Position numbers and translations under genes: made by a program. The notes under the pieces are model-generated. The model had not been told where the DNA came from. It searched no databases and worked only from the letters and a program-made list of their open reading frames with translations. A stretch of 64,000 bases of DNA from Tuberibacillus calidus DSM 17572 (lineage in GTDB: Bacteria > Bacillota > Bacilli > Bacillales > Sporolactobacillaceae): positions 54,330 through 118,329 of the forward strand of contig NZ_AUMM01000005.1 of assembly GCF_000430685.1 (NCBI RefSeq). Direction: 5' to 3'. Below are positions 34,991 to 43,706 of this stretch, in pieces (position 1 is the first letter of the stretch; each line of letters begins with the position of its first letter).

Positions 34991-35659
34991 GTGACTTGGG
35001 GTGACTTGTTTGATCCGCAGCTTGCGATTGATTCGCTGCCTTACATTCTTCAGGGCATCTGGTATACTTTATTGATTTCTATTCTAAGCATGATTTTCGG
35101 ATTGGCTTTAAGCGTCATCCTTGCCGTCATGCGCAGCTCTCATTCTATTCTTTTAAAGTGGCCGGCTCGTTTTTATATTTCTTTTATGCGAGGCATGCCG
35201 ATGATCGTTTTTCTCTTTTTGCTCTATTTCGGGCTTCCAGTGATAGGGGTGGAGTGGAAGGCGCTGACCGCCGCGATCGTCGGTTTCAGTTTAAACAGCG
35301 CCGCCTATATGGCGGAGATTAACCGGGCAGCCATCGCTTCGGTTCCTAAAGAACAATGGGATGCGGCGATGGTGTTTGGAGCGTCCTACCGTCAAGCGTT
35401 AACGGCGATCGTTATTCCGCAGGCATTTCGGATCGCCATCCCTTCCCTTGGAAACGTTTTTCTCGATTTAATTAAATCGTCGTCACTCGCGGCGGTAATC
35501 AGCGTTCCGGAGATGTTTCATATGAGTCAGATCGTTGCCGGAAGGGCTTATGACACTTTAACGATGTACACCCTAGTGGCGATCATTTATTGGCTCATTT
35601 GCCTTGCTGCATCGGCATTACAAAATTTACTGGAAAAGCGGTTTCCAATCATAAGTTAA
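34991..35659 (+). CDS. ABC transporter permease, His/Glu/Gln/Arg family
   Basis: The 222-residue membrane protein has five hydrophobic segments and the HisM/GlnP signature with its EAA loop (EQWDAAMVFGASYRQALTAIVIPQAFR, about 117-143). It starts at GTG behind GGGAGGG. It pairs with the upstream binding protein; both lie under the TPP riboswitch. No ATPase gene follows, so one must be shared from elsewhere. B. subtilis has no such pair between uvrC and lysC. Confidence 0.9.
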   Translation: MTWGDLFDPQLAIDSLPYILQGIWYTLLISILSMIFGLALSVILAVMRSSHSILLKWPARFYISFMRGMPMIVFLFLLYFGLPVIGVEWKALTAAIVGFSLNSAAYMAEINRAAIASVPKEQWDAAMVFGASYRQALTAIVIPQAFRIAIPSLGNVFLDLIKSSSLAAVISVPEMFHMSQIVAGRAYDTLTMYTLVAIIYWLICLAASALQNLLEKRFPIIS

Positions 35660-35695
35660 AAGGTAATATGTACCGCCTTGCAATTTCATAAATGA

Positions 35696-35724
35696 TTGAA
35701 GTTATGTATCAACTTTGATATAAT
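35696..35724 (+). promoter_or_regulatory. Sigma-A promoter of lysC
   Basis: TTGAAG and TATAAT are separated by 17 bp, just before the lysine riboswitch. Confidence 0.88.
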
Positions 35725-35749
35725 TGCAACTAATTTAATAAAGATTTGT

Positions 35750-35915
35750 GATAGAGGTGCGATGGCCAAGAGTAAGCCCCGTGAGATGCCCGGACATCAA
35801 CGATCGAGGTGGAAAGGGGTCATTGCCGAAGCGGTGCATGGCCGGTGACATGGCCGCTGGATCCGTAGCTGAAGAAGTGCGGGTCTGTCACACTTTTAAA
35901 GTGTGGAGCGCTATC
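35750..35915 (+). promoter_or_regulatory. Lysine riboswitch (L box)
   Basis: GATAGAGGTGCG, AAGAGTA, GAGGTGGAAAGGGGTCATTGCCGAAG in pieces, and the closing GTGGAGCGCTATC match the conserved L-box layout, with GATAG/CTATC as the base of P1. lysC lies downstream. Bound lysine is expected to cause termination. Confidence 0.95.
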
Positions 35916-35941
35916 CATCATCGAAAAAACGGAATTTTTAT

Positions 35942-35975
35942 GACGGTGAGGGTGGCTCATCGTCTTTTTCGTTTT
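35942..35975 (+). terminator. Terminator of the lysine riboswitch
   Basis: GACGGTGAG pairs with CTCATCGTC, followed by TTTTTCGTTTTT. It lies between the L-box aptamer and lysC. Confidence 0.88.
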
Positions 35976-36019
35976 TCACAAGATTTGTATGACTTGAATC
36001 GGGGATAGGAGTGGTGGAC

Positions 36020-37246
36020 ATGGGACTTATTGTCATGAAATTCGGCGGTACATCGGTAGGATCGATTGAAAGAATTCGCCGAGTGGCCGGTCGGATCATG
36101 GAAAGAAAACGATCTGGGGATCAAGTGATTGCCGTTGTGTCAGCAATGGGGAAAACGACCGATGAACTCGTTCGCCTGGCCAATGAAGCGGTTCGCCGGC
36201 CGAACAAACGCGAATTAGATATGTTGCTTTCAACCGGCGAACAGCAAACGTGTGCACTTTTAACGATGATTTTAGAAGATATGGGTGCTGCAGCATTATC
36301 ATTGACGGGTTGGCAAGCGGGGATCACGACGGAAAGCGTCTTTGGCAATGCCCGTATTAAAGAAATCCAAACGGAGCGGCTTCAGAAAGCCCTCCATCAA
36401 GGAAAGATTGTCGTCGTTGCGGGGTTTCAGGGCATTACGGAAAACGATGAAATAACCACTCTCGGTCGCGGTGGCTCCGACACGACCGCTGTAGCACTTG
36501 CAGCGGCGGTTCAGGCTGATTTATGCGAAATCTATACCGATGTCGATGGGGTATATACGACAGACCCGCGTTATGTTAAAGCCGCGCGGAAGCTAGATGA
36601 AATCAGTTATGATGAAATGCTGGAAATGGCCTATCTAGGCGCTGGTGTCCTCCACCCTCGAGCCGTGGAAAATGCTAAGAAATATAAGGTGCCACTCGTT
36701 GTCCGTTCCAGCTTCAATGATACTGAAGGCACGGTGATTAAGGAGGAAGCGCAAATGGAAAATCAAATGAGCGTTAGGGGTTTGGCCTTTGAACGCAATG
36801 TTGTTAAAGTAACTTTACACGGGCTGCCTAATAAAATGACGACTCTATCCGATGTCTTTAAAAAATTAGCGGATGCTCGGATTAACATCGATATCATCAT
36901 TCAAAATATCAGTGAGAATGGGTTATCGCTATCCTTTACCATCGCTGTCAATGATTTGGATGATACCATCGATGTATTGGAAAAAGAAAAGGCGGCCATT
37001 GGATATCAATATTTAGAGACGGAGGCTGGTCTGGCAAAAGTCTCCATCGTCGGTTCGGGGATGGCCTCCAATCCTGGGGTTGCTGCGACGTGTTTTTCGG
37101 CTTTATCGGATCAAGGGATTTTAATCAAAATGGTGAGCACATCGGAGATTAAGGTGTCCACAGTCATTGCAGGGGAAAATTTGGAGAAGGCGCTTCAAGT
37201 CCTGCATGAAACCTTCCAACTTGACATGACGGTCCGCGTTGGATAA
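36020..37246 (+). CDS. lysC: Lysine-sensitive aspartokinase (alpha subunit)
   Basis: Aspartokinase makes aspartyl phosphate, the first step toward lysine, diaminopimelate and other aspartate-family products. The N-terminal kinase domain shows KFGGTSVG, TTLGRGGSDTTA and DVDGVYTTDPR; two ACT domains follow (about 250-408). The ATG at 36020 has AGGAG eight bases upstream; GTG at 36011 overlaps it. It has 408 residues, the size of B. subtilis aspartokinase II. A second ribosome binding site inside the gene makes the beta subunit. Confidence 0.96.
   Translation: MGLIVMKFGGTSVGSIERIRRVAGRIMERKRSGDQVIAVVSAMGKTTDELVRLANEAVRRPNKRELDMLLSTGEQQTCALLTMILEDMGAAALSLTGWQAGITTESVFGNARIKEIQTERLQKALHQGKIVVVAGFQGITENDEITTLGRGGSDTTAVALAAAVQADLCEIYTDVDGVYTTDPRYVKAARKLDEISYDEMLEMAYLGAGVLHPRAVENAKKYKVPLVVRSSFNDTEGTVIKEEAQMENQMSVRGLAFERNVVKVTLHGLPNKMTTLSDVFKKLADARINIDIIIQNISENGLSLSFTIAVNDLDDTIDVLEKEKAAIGYQYLETEAGLAKVSIVGSGMASNPGVAATCFSALSDQGILIKMVSTSEIKVSTVIAGENLEKALQVLHETFQLDMTVRVG
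36755..37246 (+). CDS. lysC: Aspartokinase beta subunit from an internal start
   Basis: AAGGAGGAAG lies eight bases before an in-frame ATG at 36755, inside the aspartokinase gene. Translation from here gives a 163-residue protein made of the two ACT domains. This matches the known B. subtilis arrangement, in which lysC encodes an overlapping alpha and beta subunit of aspartokinase II. Confidence 0.8.
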   Translation: MENQMSVRGLAFERNVVKVTLHGLPNKMTTLSDVFKKLADARINIDIIIQNISENGLSLSFTIAVNDLDDTIDVLEKEKAAIGYQYLETEAGLAKVSIVGSGMASNPGVAATCFSALSDQGILIKMVSTSEIKVSTVIAGENLEKALQVLHETFQLDMTVRVG

Positions 37247-37270
37247 CGACGAAAAACGCGATGGATGGGT

Positions 37271-37379
37271 AAAAAGGTTGACCTAAGGAAGGTTGGCCAG
37301 ATGCAGGCAGGCGGTTTTTGCAAGCAAAGCTCTATCTGACATCTGTTTAGCCGGGATCCTTCAAAGGTCAACCTTTTTT
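37271..37379. terminator. Bidirectional terminator, large GGTTGAC-family inverted repeat
   Basis: The outer arms AAAAAGGTTGACCT (37271-37284) and AGGTCAACCTTTTT (37365-37378) are perfect over 14 bp and enclose about 80 bp. Inside, GAAGG/CCTTC and CAGATG/CATCTG can continue the fold. It lies between the convergent lysC and yslB genes. Size and symmetry exceed a normal terminator. Confidence 0.8.
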
Positions 37380-37392
37380 AAGGTGTGATGCC

Positions 37393-37857
37393 TCAATAAG
37401 TCACGGTTTCAACGGGATCTTTTGTGTCCCATTTAATAAGAAAGAGGACCTTTTTATTATTACGGCTGTTTTTAATTTCAGTATAAGCCTCCGCGCAATA
37501 ACCCTTAATGTTTTGTAAGGCTTCGGCGAGGAATCCTGATTCCAAAGTAAATGCGGCATCTGGATCGTCGATAAGACGTGCTGAAACGAGTTCCGAACTT
37601 AATTCCAGTTGCATTTTACCGCGTGATTCCTCAACAACTTCCAACTTACCCCACCCTGCTTTATCGAAAAAGGCGATGCAATCATCGATCGTATTAAATG
37701 GATAAAGCCGGGCTAATTTTCGTCCTGACCAATATAAAATTGGCTCCAGATCATCGCCCAATAACTCCGGTAAGAGGACGGATCTGAGGAGTTCAATTCC
37801 GAATGAGGAAACTTCAAGTCCGCTGTAATGTTCGATTTGGGGCAATGCTCTTTTCAT
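37393..37857 (-). CDS. yslB: DUF2507 protein (YslB-like)
   Basis: The 154-residue soluble protein resembles YslB, a DUF2507 protein found next to lysC and sdh in Bacillus. It has the start LPQIEHYSGLEVSSFGIELLR and a middle part that resembles V4R-type folds (LYPFNTIDDCIAFF); the latter is an inference. I chose the ATG at 37857 because AGAAGGAG lies eight bases upstream; the ATG at 37878 overlaps that site and follows a TATAAT box directly. The function is unknown. Confidence 0.85.
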   Translation of the reverse strand: MKRALPQIEHYSGLEVSSFGIELLRSVLLPELLGDDLEPILYWSGRKLARLYPFNTIDDCIAFFDKAGWGKLEVVEESRGKMQLELSSELVSARLIDDPDAAFTLESGFLAEALQNIKGYCAEAYTEIKNSRNNKKVLFLIKWDTKDPVETVTY

Positions 37858-37946
37858 GGCTCCCACTCCTTCTGACATTTATATTATAACGATTAATAGC
37901 CGATTTCACTACAAGTTTTTGGCTTTACCTATGTATCCTTGATTCC

Positions 37947-37975
37947 TTGACGGGGTAAAATGATGGGAGTACAAT
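37947..37975 (+). promoter_or_regulatory. Sigma-A promoter of sdhCAB
   Basis: TTGACG and TACAAT are separated by 17 bp. This leaves an untranslated leader of about 260 bases before sdhC. I see no riboswitch in it; a short ATACC/GGTAT hairpin near 38162-38187 is the only clear fold. Confidence 0.75.
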
Positions 37976-38242
37976 GGTCTTGTCACAAAATGAACACTTT
38001 TCGACGTTCGGAGAAACTGTGGATCTCAGTTGTAGGCACAGGTATTGATAAAAACCCTATTTAAAGCGCTGTCGAGTATGGGTTTCCTAATGTTAGGTGG
38101 ATACATACGTCAAATCGACTCAGATCAACAGTCTTTTCGTGCGTCACGGATGGTTCATGCCAATACCGCCTGGCCCCGTGTGGTATCGAAAATGAGCTCA
38201 ACCAACAACCGGTAAAAACAAGTCGTCGAAGGGGGAAATCGA

Positions 38243-38851
38243 ATGGCCAGCAGGGATTATGTCAATCGCAGACTTCATTCATTCCTTGGCTTATTTCCAA
38301 TCGGTCTGTTCTTGATCGTGCACTTGACCGTCAACTACTATGCAACTCAAGGCCCAAATGCGTTTAATACGGCCGCCAACGTTATGGAACATCTTCCGTT
38401 CGTTCGTTTTTTGGAAATCGTTCTAATTTATTTGCCGCTTTTATTCCATGCGATTTACGGCATCTATATCGCTTTCCAAGCCAAATATAATGTGAATCAT
38501 TATGGCTATTTCCGCAACTGGATGTTCCTTCTTCAGCGTTTTACGGGCTTATACCTGGTCATTTTTTTGGCATGGCATATTTGGGAAACCCACATTGCCT
38601 ACCTTTTGCATTTAAAGGAACTCGATTTTAACATGATGGCAGATATCCTCGATAACCCAGGAATGCTGATCTTCTATATTGTTGGGGTCATTGCGGCAGT
38701 CTTTCATTTTTCAAACGGCTTATGGGCATTCTTGGTTCACTGGGGAATCATTGTCACGCCGCGTGCCCAAAGAGTGACGACTTATTTTACAGTAGTTGTC
38801 TTCATTCTGCTCGCTTACGTAGGCGTTCGGGCCGTTTTTGCATTTGTTTGA
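38243..38851 (+). CDS. sdhC: Succinate dehydrogenase cytochrome b558 subunit
   Basis: SdhC anchors succinate:menaquinone reductase in the membrane and binds two haems. The 202-residue protein has five hydrophobic segments and His residues within them (IVHLTVNYY, LLFHAIYG, LAWHIWETH, AVFHFSNG), the Bacillus di-haem pattern. The ATG follows AGGGGG. sdhA and sdhB follow in one operon. Confidence 0.96.
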   Translation: MASRDYVNRRLHSFLGLFPIGLFLIVHLTVNYYATQGPNAFNTAANVMEHLPFVRFLEIVLIYLPLLFHAIYGIYIAFQAKYNVNHYGYFRNWMFLLQRFTGLYLVIFLAWHIWETHIAYLLHLKELDFNMMADILDNPGMLIFYIVGVIAAVFHFSNGLWAFLVHWGIIVTPRAQRVTTYFTVVVFILLAYVGVRAVFAFV

Positions 38852-38880
38852 TGATATAGCTTATGTAGGGAGTGTGGCAA

Positions 38881-40632
38881 ATGAGTAATGAGAAAATTAT
38901 CGTCGTCGGCGGCGGACTAGCTGGTTTAATGTCGGCGATTAAAGCGGCTGAGGCCGGTGTACACGTGGATCTTTTTTCTTTAGTTCCGGTAAAGCGTTCA
39001 CACTCGGTATGTGCCCAAGGTGGGATTAACGGGGCTGTTAATACAAAGGGCGAAGGCGATTCGCCATGGATTCATTTTGATGACACGATTTATGGCGGTG
39101 ATTTCCTCGCCAACCAACCACAAGTCAAAGCGATGTGTGAAGCAGCACCTTCCATTATTAACTTGATGGACCGGATGGGTGTCATGTTTAACCGGACTCC
39201 GGAAGGTTTGCTCGATTTCCGTCGTTTCGGCGGCACGAAACATCATAGAACGGCTTATGCCGGTGCGACAACTGGTCAACAGTTGCTTTATGCTTTGGAT
39301 GAACAAGTCAGACGTTGGGAAGTCAACGGCCTCATCACAAAATATGAGTATTGGGAATTTTTGTCCGCTGTCATCGATGATGAAGAAGTTTGCCGTGGCA
39401 TCGTTGCGCAAAATCTTCACTCTATGGAAATTAAAACTTTTGCTGCGGATGCCGTTATTTTGGCGACCGGCGGGCTTGGCATTATTTTCGGTAAGTCGAC
39501 CAACTCAATGATTAATACCGGTTCTGCCGCATCCGCTGTTTATCAACAAGGCGTCTATTATGCCAACGGGGAATTTATCCAAATCCACCCCACTGCGATC
39601 CCTGGCGATGACAAATTGCGCTTGATGAGTGAATCCGCCCGTGGGGAAGGTGGCCGCATCTGGACATATAAAGACGGTAAACCTTGGTATTTCCTCGAAG
39701 AAAAATATCCGGCATACGGCAACCTTGTTCCTCGCGATATCGCCACGCGGGAAATCTTTGATGTGTGCGTGAACCAAAAACTGGGTATAAACGGCGAAAA
39801 CATGGTTTACTTAGACCTTTCGCACAAAGATCCGCATGAATTAGATGTCAAACTTGGCGGGATCATTGAGATTTATGAAAAATTCGTCGGTGAAGACCCA
39901 CATAAAGTACCGATGAAAGTGTTCCCGGCTGTCCACTATTCCATGGGCGGCATGTGGGTTGACATTAACCAAATGACGAATATTAAAGGCTTGTTTGCTT
40001 GCGGGGAAGCCGATTATCAATATCATGGGGCGAACCGCTTAGGGGCAAACTCCCTGCTGTCTGCGATTTACGGCGGCATGGTCACAGGGCCTAACGCTGT
40101 GGAATATATTCGCGGTTTGGATAAGCATGCTGAAGACCTTTCCAGCCGTCTTTTCGAACAAAATCGCATCCGCGAGCAAGAAAAGTTCGACAACATCATG
40201 GCGATGGATGGAACGGAAAACGCTTACGTGCTTCATAAGGAACTCGGTGAATGGATGACCGATAACGTCACCATTGTTCGTTACAACAAAAACCTCTTGA
40301 AGACCGATGAAAAAATTCAAGAGCTTATGGAACGTTGGAAAAACATTAACATCAATGACACTTCCAAATGGTCCAACAGCGGTGCTTCCTTTACCCGTCA
40401 GCTTTGGAACATGTTGCAGCTCGCCCGCGTCATTACGCTCGGCGCTTATAACCGTAATGAAAGCCGTGGGGCGCACTATAAACCGGAGTTTCCGGAACGT
40501 AATGACGAAGAATGGCTCAAAACAACCAAGGCGAAATTTAATCCGGACAAAAACGGTCCTGATTTTGAATACGAGGAAGTTGATACATCCTTAATTAAAC
40601 CGCGTAAACGCGACTATACAACCGAACATTAA
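38881..40632 (+). CDS. sdhA: Succinate dehydrogenase flavoprotein subunit
   Basis: The subunit oxidises succinate to fumarate with covalent FAD. The dinucleotide motif VGGGLAGLMSA is at 8-18, the FAD-linking His in SVCAQGGINGA near 38-48, and the active-site regions HPTAIPG and GGMWVDINQMTNIKGLFACGE are present. It has 583 residues from the ATG at 38881, which has GGGAGTG upstream; an in-frame start three codons earlier is less likely. Confidence 0.97.
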   Translation: MSNEKIIVVGGGLAGLMSAIKAAEAGVHVDLFSLVPVKRSHSVCAQGGINGAVNTKGEGDSPWIHFDDTIYGGDFLANQPQVKAMCEAAPSIINLMDRMGVMFNRTPEGLLDFRRFGGTKHHRTAYAGATTGQQLLYALDEQVRRWEVNGLITKYEYWEFLSAVIDDEEVCRGIVAQNLHSMEIKTFAADAVILATGGLGIIFGKSTNSMINTGSAASAVYQQGVYYANGEFIQIHPTAIPGDDKLRLMSESARGEGGRIWTYKDGKPWYFLEEKYPAYGNLVPRDIATREIFDVCVNQKLGINGENMVYLDLSHKDPHELDVKLGGIIEIYEKFVGEDPHKVPMKVFPAVHYSMGGMWVDINQMTNIKGLFACGEADYQYHGANRLGANSLLSAIYGGMVTGPNAVEYIRGLDKHAEDLSSRLFEQNRIREQEKFDNIMAMDGTENAYVLHKELGEWMTDNVTIVRYNKNLLKTDEKIQELMERWKNININDTSKWSNSGASFTRQLWNMLQLARVITLGAYNRNESRGAHYKPEFPERNDEEWLKTTKAKFNPDKNGPDFEYEEVDTSLIKPRKRDYTTEH

Positions 40633-40651
40633 TTTAAGGGGGTTAAGACTA

Positions 40652-41407
40652 ATGGCTGAAAGGAAAACGGTGCGTTTGATCATTTTGAGGCAAGACGGTC
40701 CCAAAGCAACCCCTTACGAAGAAACGTTTGAGGTGCCTTATCGCCCGAATATGAATGTGATTTCGGCATTAATGGAAATCCGTCGCAACCCAGTCAATGT
40801 CAAGGGTGAGAAAACCTCTCCACCTCAATGGGAAATGAACTGCCTGGAAGAGGTTTGCGGCGCCTGCTCCATGGTGATAAACGGAAAACCGCGCCAAGCC
40901 TGCAGCGCACTGATTGATAAATTGGAACAACCGATTCGTCTGGAACCGATGCGCACATTTCCGGTTATCCGCGATCTGGCCGTCGATAGAAGCCGGATGT
41001 TTGATACATTAAAACGGATTAAAGCTTGGATCCCCATTGATGGGACGTACGATTTGGGTAGCGGTCCAAGAATGCCTGAAAACAAACGGCAATGGGCTTA
41101 TGAATTATCGAAATGCATGACATGCGGCGTTTGCCTTGAAGCTTGCCCGAACGTGAACAGCAAAACCTCATTTATGGGTCCGTTCGCTTTCGGTCAAGTG
41201 GAGTTAAAAAATGCTCACCCAACAGGAGAAATGAACAAATCCGAACGTTTACAAGCGTTTATGGGTGAAGGCGGTTTACAAGGTTGTGGCAACTCACAAA
41301 ACTGCGTGCAAGCATGTCCGAAAGGCATCCCGCTGACGACTTCCATCGCAGCGATCAACCGTCAAGCTGTCGTCGAATCCTTAAAAAGCTTTTTTGGACA
41401 TCGTTAA
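40652..41407 (+). CDS. sdhB: Succinate dehydrogenase iron-sulfur subunit
   Basis: SdhB passes electrons from SdhA to the cytochrome. The [2Fe-2S] cysteines lie in CLEEVCGACSM with the later Cys of RQAC (about 65-90). The [4Fe-4S] and [3Fe-4S] ligands are in CMTCGVCLEACP and CVQACPKGIP (about 155-225). It has 251 residues. It ends the sdhCAB operon. Confidence 0.97.
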   Translation: MAERKTVRLIILRQDGPKATPYEETFEVPYRPNMNVISALMEIRRNPVNVKGEKTSPPQWEMNCLEEVCGACSMVINGKPRQACSALIDKLEQPIRLEPMRTFPVIRDLAVDRSRMFDTLKRIKAWIPIDGTYDLGSGPRMPENKRQWAYELSKCMTCGVCLEACPNVNSKTSFMGPFAFGQVELKNAHPTGEMNKSERLQAFMGEGGLQGCGNSQNCVQACPKGIPLTTSIAAINRQAVVESLKSFFGHR

Positions 41408-41447
41408 TCATCCCCGGCTTTTTGTACGGGCAACCATAAACATGAGT

Positions 41448-41487
41448 GGCTTTCGTTCATTATTTTGAGAACGAAAGCCCTTTTTTC
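41448..41487 (+). terminator. Terminator of sdhCAB
   Basis: GGCTTTCGTTC and GAACGAAAGCC form a perfect 11-bp stem, followed by T6. In B. subtilis ysmA lies between sdhB and gerE; it is absent here. The rest of the gap up to 41640 holds nothing I can identify. Confidence 0.93.
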
Positions 41488-41679
41488 GCTTTATGAAGGA
41501 GAAAATGTTCGATCGCTGGCATTTTGATTGTGGAAAAATGATGGGGATCACTTAACTTGAGTCTCCCATTTTTAACAAACCGAACCACCGACAAGTTGAG
41601 ACTTGGCTTTAGGAAATCAGGCGATTTCAATTAAGAAAAATGCTCAAAAAGTGTGCGATAGAGCGGTTTCTGCCATGTC

Positions 41680-41707
41680 ACAAGTTTTTCGGCCGATACA
41701 TATAATA
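41680..41707 (+). promoter_or_regulatory. Candidate sigma-K promoter of gerE
   Basis: CATATAATA at 41699-41707 fits the sigma-K -10 consensus CATAnnnTA, and an AC pair lies 17 bp upstream (41680-41681). gerE is a sigma-K target in B. subtilis. The call is by pattern only. Confidence 0.6.
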
Positions 41708-41759
41708 TGTTGACTAAATACCTTCCTCACAGCTCTATTGCTCGAGCAAGGAGGGGGAA

Positions 41760-41987
41760 TTGTTGAAAGATAACTACCATCGTCCCAAGCCTTTACTGAC
41801 CAAAAGAGAACGAGAGGTTTTCGAACTGCTCGTTCAGGACAAAACAACAAAAGAGATTGCACAAGAGCTGTTTATTAGTGAAAAGACAGTTCGAAACCAT
41901 ATTTCCAACACCATGCAGAAGCTGGGTGTGAAAGGTCGCTCTCAAGCGGTCGTTGAATTGTTGCGGCTCGGGGAACTCGAGCTTTAG
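41760..41987 (+). CDS. gerE: Spore germination/coat regulator GerE
   Basis: GerE is a late mother-cell regulator of coat genes, of the LuxR/FixJ type. It is a DNA-binding domain without a receiver: [21 protein letters not shown] then [22 protein letters not shown], nearly identical to B. subtilis GerE. It has 75 residues. Two adjacent TTG codons (41760 and 41763) follow AAGGAGGGGG; either could be used. Confidence 0.97.
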   Translation: MLKDNYHRPKPLLTKREREVFELLVQDKTTKEIAQELFISEKTVRNHISNTMQKLGVKGRSQAVVELLRLGELEL

Positions 41988-41994
41988 GGAGGGT

Positions 41995-42028
41995 CCGGCT
42001 TTCTCTCATCGGGAAGCCGGATCCACTA
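41995..42028 (+). terminator. Hairpin after gerE
   Basis: GGTCCGGCTT pairs with AAGCCGGATCC around a 12-base loop, with a modest T-rich run after it. Confidence 0.65.
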
Positions 42029-42175
42029 TTTTCTTTGTGCTGATTTTCAACTTTTCGCAAAAGTCTGTGCGATAAAAACCGTTTCGGCCTATACATAATT
42101 TATGGTATGATGAAAGAAAATCAGGAATGATGGAAAGAGCTTTTCCTTGGTTGTGCGAATCGGGAGGAAAAATAG

Positions 42176-42625
42176 ATGGATTCGAGTACAGTGCAAACAA
42201 ATGTTTATGCACTTATAGAAAAACAACTCCGTTTTGTGGCATCAGTCATAAAAGAAACCGGACGTCAGCTTCTGAAAGAAGTTGGCATCACACCACCGCA
42301 ATTTGTTGCTTTACAGTGGATTTCTGAAGAAGAAGGGATTACAATAGGGGAGTTGTCATCCCGCGTTTATATGCCGTTTAGCACAACGACGGATATGATT
42401 GACCGATTGGAAGAACGGGAACTTGTGAAACGCATGAAGGATGAGAACGATAAAAGGCTTGTCCGCATTTATTTGCAGCCAAAAGGCGCCGGGCTGATCC
42501 GCGATGTCATTCGCAAACGTCAAGCCTTTTTAGAGGAGAAACTTGGAAAATACCCTGAAGAAGTCATCAGTGGTTTCCAAGCTGGTCTCCAAAAAATCTA
42601 TGACGAAATAAAAAAGGACTTCTAA
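42176..42625 (+). CDS. MarR-family regulator (YsmB-like)
   Basis: The 149-residue protein has the MarR winged helix ([31 protein letters not shown], about 55-88, with the wing [12 protein letters not shown]) between helical dimerisation ends. The effector and targets are unknown. Its place between gerE and racE matches ysmB of B. subtilis. A TTTCGG and TATGAT pair 18 bp apart (42082-42111) may be its promoter. racE follows 17 bp later, so the two are probably co-transcribed. Confidence 0.88.
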   Translation: MDSSTVQTNVYALIEKQLRFVASVIKETGRQLLKEVGITPPQFVALQWISEEEGITIGELSSRVYMPFSTTTDMIDRLEERELVKRMKDENDKRLVRIYLQPKGAGLIRDVIRKRQAFLEEKLGKYPEEVISGFQAGLQKIYDEIKKDF

Positions 42626-42642
42626 GAAAATGGGGCGATGTT

Positions 42643-43431
42643 TTGAACAGACCGATTGGCGTCATTGATTCAGGAGTGGGCGGACTGACAGTAGCTAGAG
42701 AAATCATCCGCCAGCTTCCGCACGAACGTTTGCTTTACTTGGGTGATACGGCACGTTGCCCATACGGCCCAAGAAAGCCGGAAGAAGTCCGGCAATTTAC
42801 ATGGGAATTGACGAATAGACTTTTAGAACAGGATATTAAAATGCTTGTCATCGCCTGCAACACGGCCACGGCGATGGTCTATGAAGAAATCAAACAAACA
42901 CTTCCCATACCGGTCATCGGTGTTATACAACCGGGCGCCCGGGCGGCGGTGAAAGCAAGCCGCAATGGACGGATCGGTGTCATCGGTACGGTCGGGACGA
43001 TACAAAGCGGGGCGTATGTGCGTGCCTTAAAACGGATAAATCAGAATCTAGAAATCCAAGCCCTCGCCTGCCCTGACTTTGTTCCTCTAGTTGAGAGTGG
43101 GGAATGGGCTGGCCCACGGGCATATGACATTGTCAGCCGCTCACTGTCACCTTTAAAAGAGACAAATATCGACACGTTAATTTTGGGTTGTACGCATTAT
43201 CCCATTTTAAAACCTGTCATACAAGAAGTGCTGGGCCAAGAGATAGCCCTGATCGATTCCGGAGAAGAAACCGCTCGAGAGATCAGTACCATCTTGGCGG
43301 AAATCGGGATGCTCGGAACAGAAGAACATCCGGAACATCGCTTTTATACGACAGGTTCTGAGCGCGTTCTAAAACTCGTAATCGCACAATGGATGAAAAT
43401 CAAACCGCGCGTGCAATCCGTGACCGTCTAA
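42643..43431 (+). CDS. racE: Glutamate racemase
   Basis: The enzyme makes D-glutamate for peptidoglycan. Both catalytic cysteines are present, in ACNTATA (about residue 73) and LGCTHYPIL (about residue 185). The N-terminal DSGVGGLTV and [11 protein letters not shown] are typical. It has 262 residues. The TTG start has a weak GGGGCGATG upstream. It follows the MarR gene and ends at a strong terminator. Confidence 0.96.
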   Translation: MNRPIGVIDSGVGGLTVAREIIRQLPHERLLYLGDTARCPYGPRKPEEVRQFTWELTNRLLEQDIKMLVIACNTATAMVYEEIKQTLPIPVIGVIQPGARAAVKASRNGRIGVIGTVGTIQSGAYVRALKRINQNLEIQALACPDFVPLVESGEWAGPRAYDIVSRSLSPLKETNIDTLILGCTHYPILKPVIQEVLGQEIALIDSGEETAREISTILAEIGMLGTEEHPEHRFYTTGSERVLKLVIAQWMKIKPRVQSVTV

Positions 43432-43436
43432 GATAA

Positions 43437-43480
43437 GCCGTCCTAAAAGTTCCTTCGAGGACTTTTGGGACGGCTTTTTA
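43437..43480 (+). terminator. Terminator after racE
   Basis: GCCGTCC, AAAAGT and CC pair with GG, ACTTTT and GGACGGC around a TTCGA loop, followed by T5. Confidence 0.92.
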
Positions 43481-43706
43481 ATTTCGAAAAATGGAAGGAA
43501 TAACTTTCAGATGGCGTGCTATGATCCTTGCAAGCGAGGTGTAAAAGTTCAACCTGCTTTTATAAGAGCAGAGTATCCGTTACAAAAAAATAAATGATGG
43601 GCAACAAGACGCCCGGACATTTTTATGCAGAGGTTTGGATTGGTTGGTCTAAATTATATGGAGGCTCGTATACATATTAGTACAAACCATCAGAGGAGGG
43701 AAAAAC

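Noticed and set aside
35748..36008. Open frame upstream of lysC
   Set aside because: It coincides with the lysine riboswitch and its terminator.
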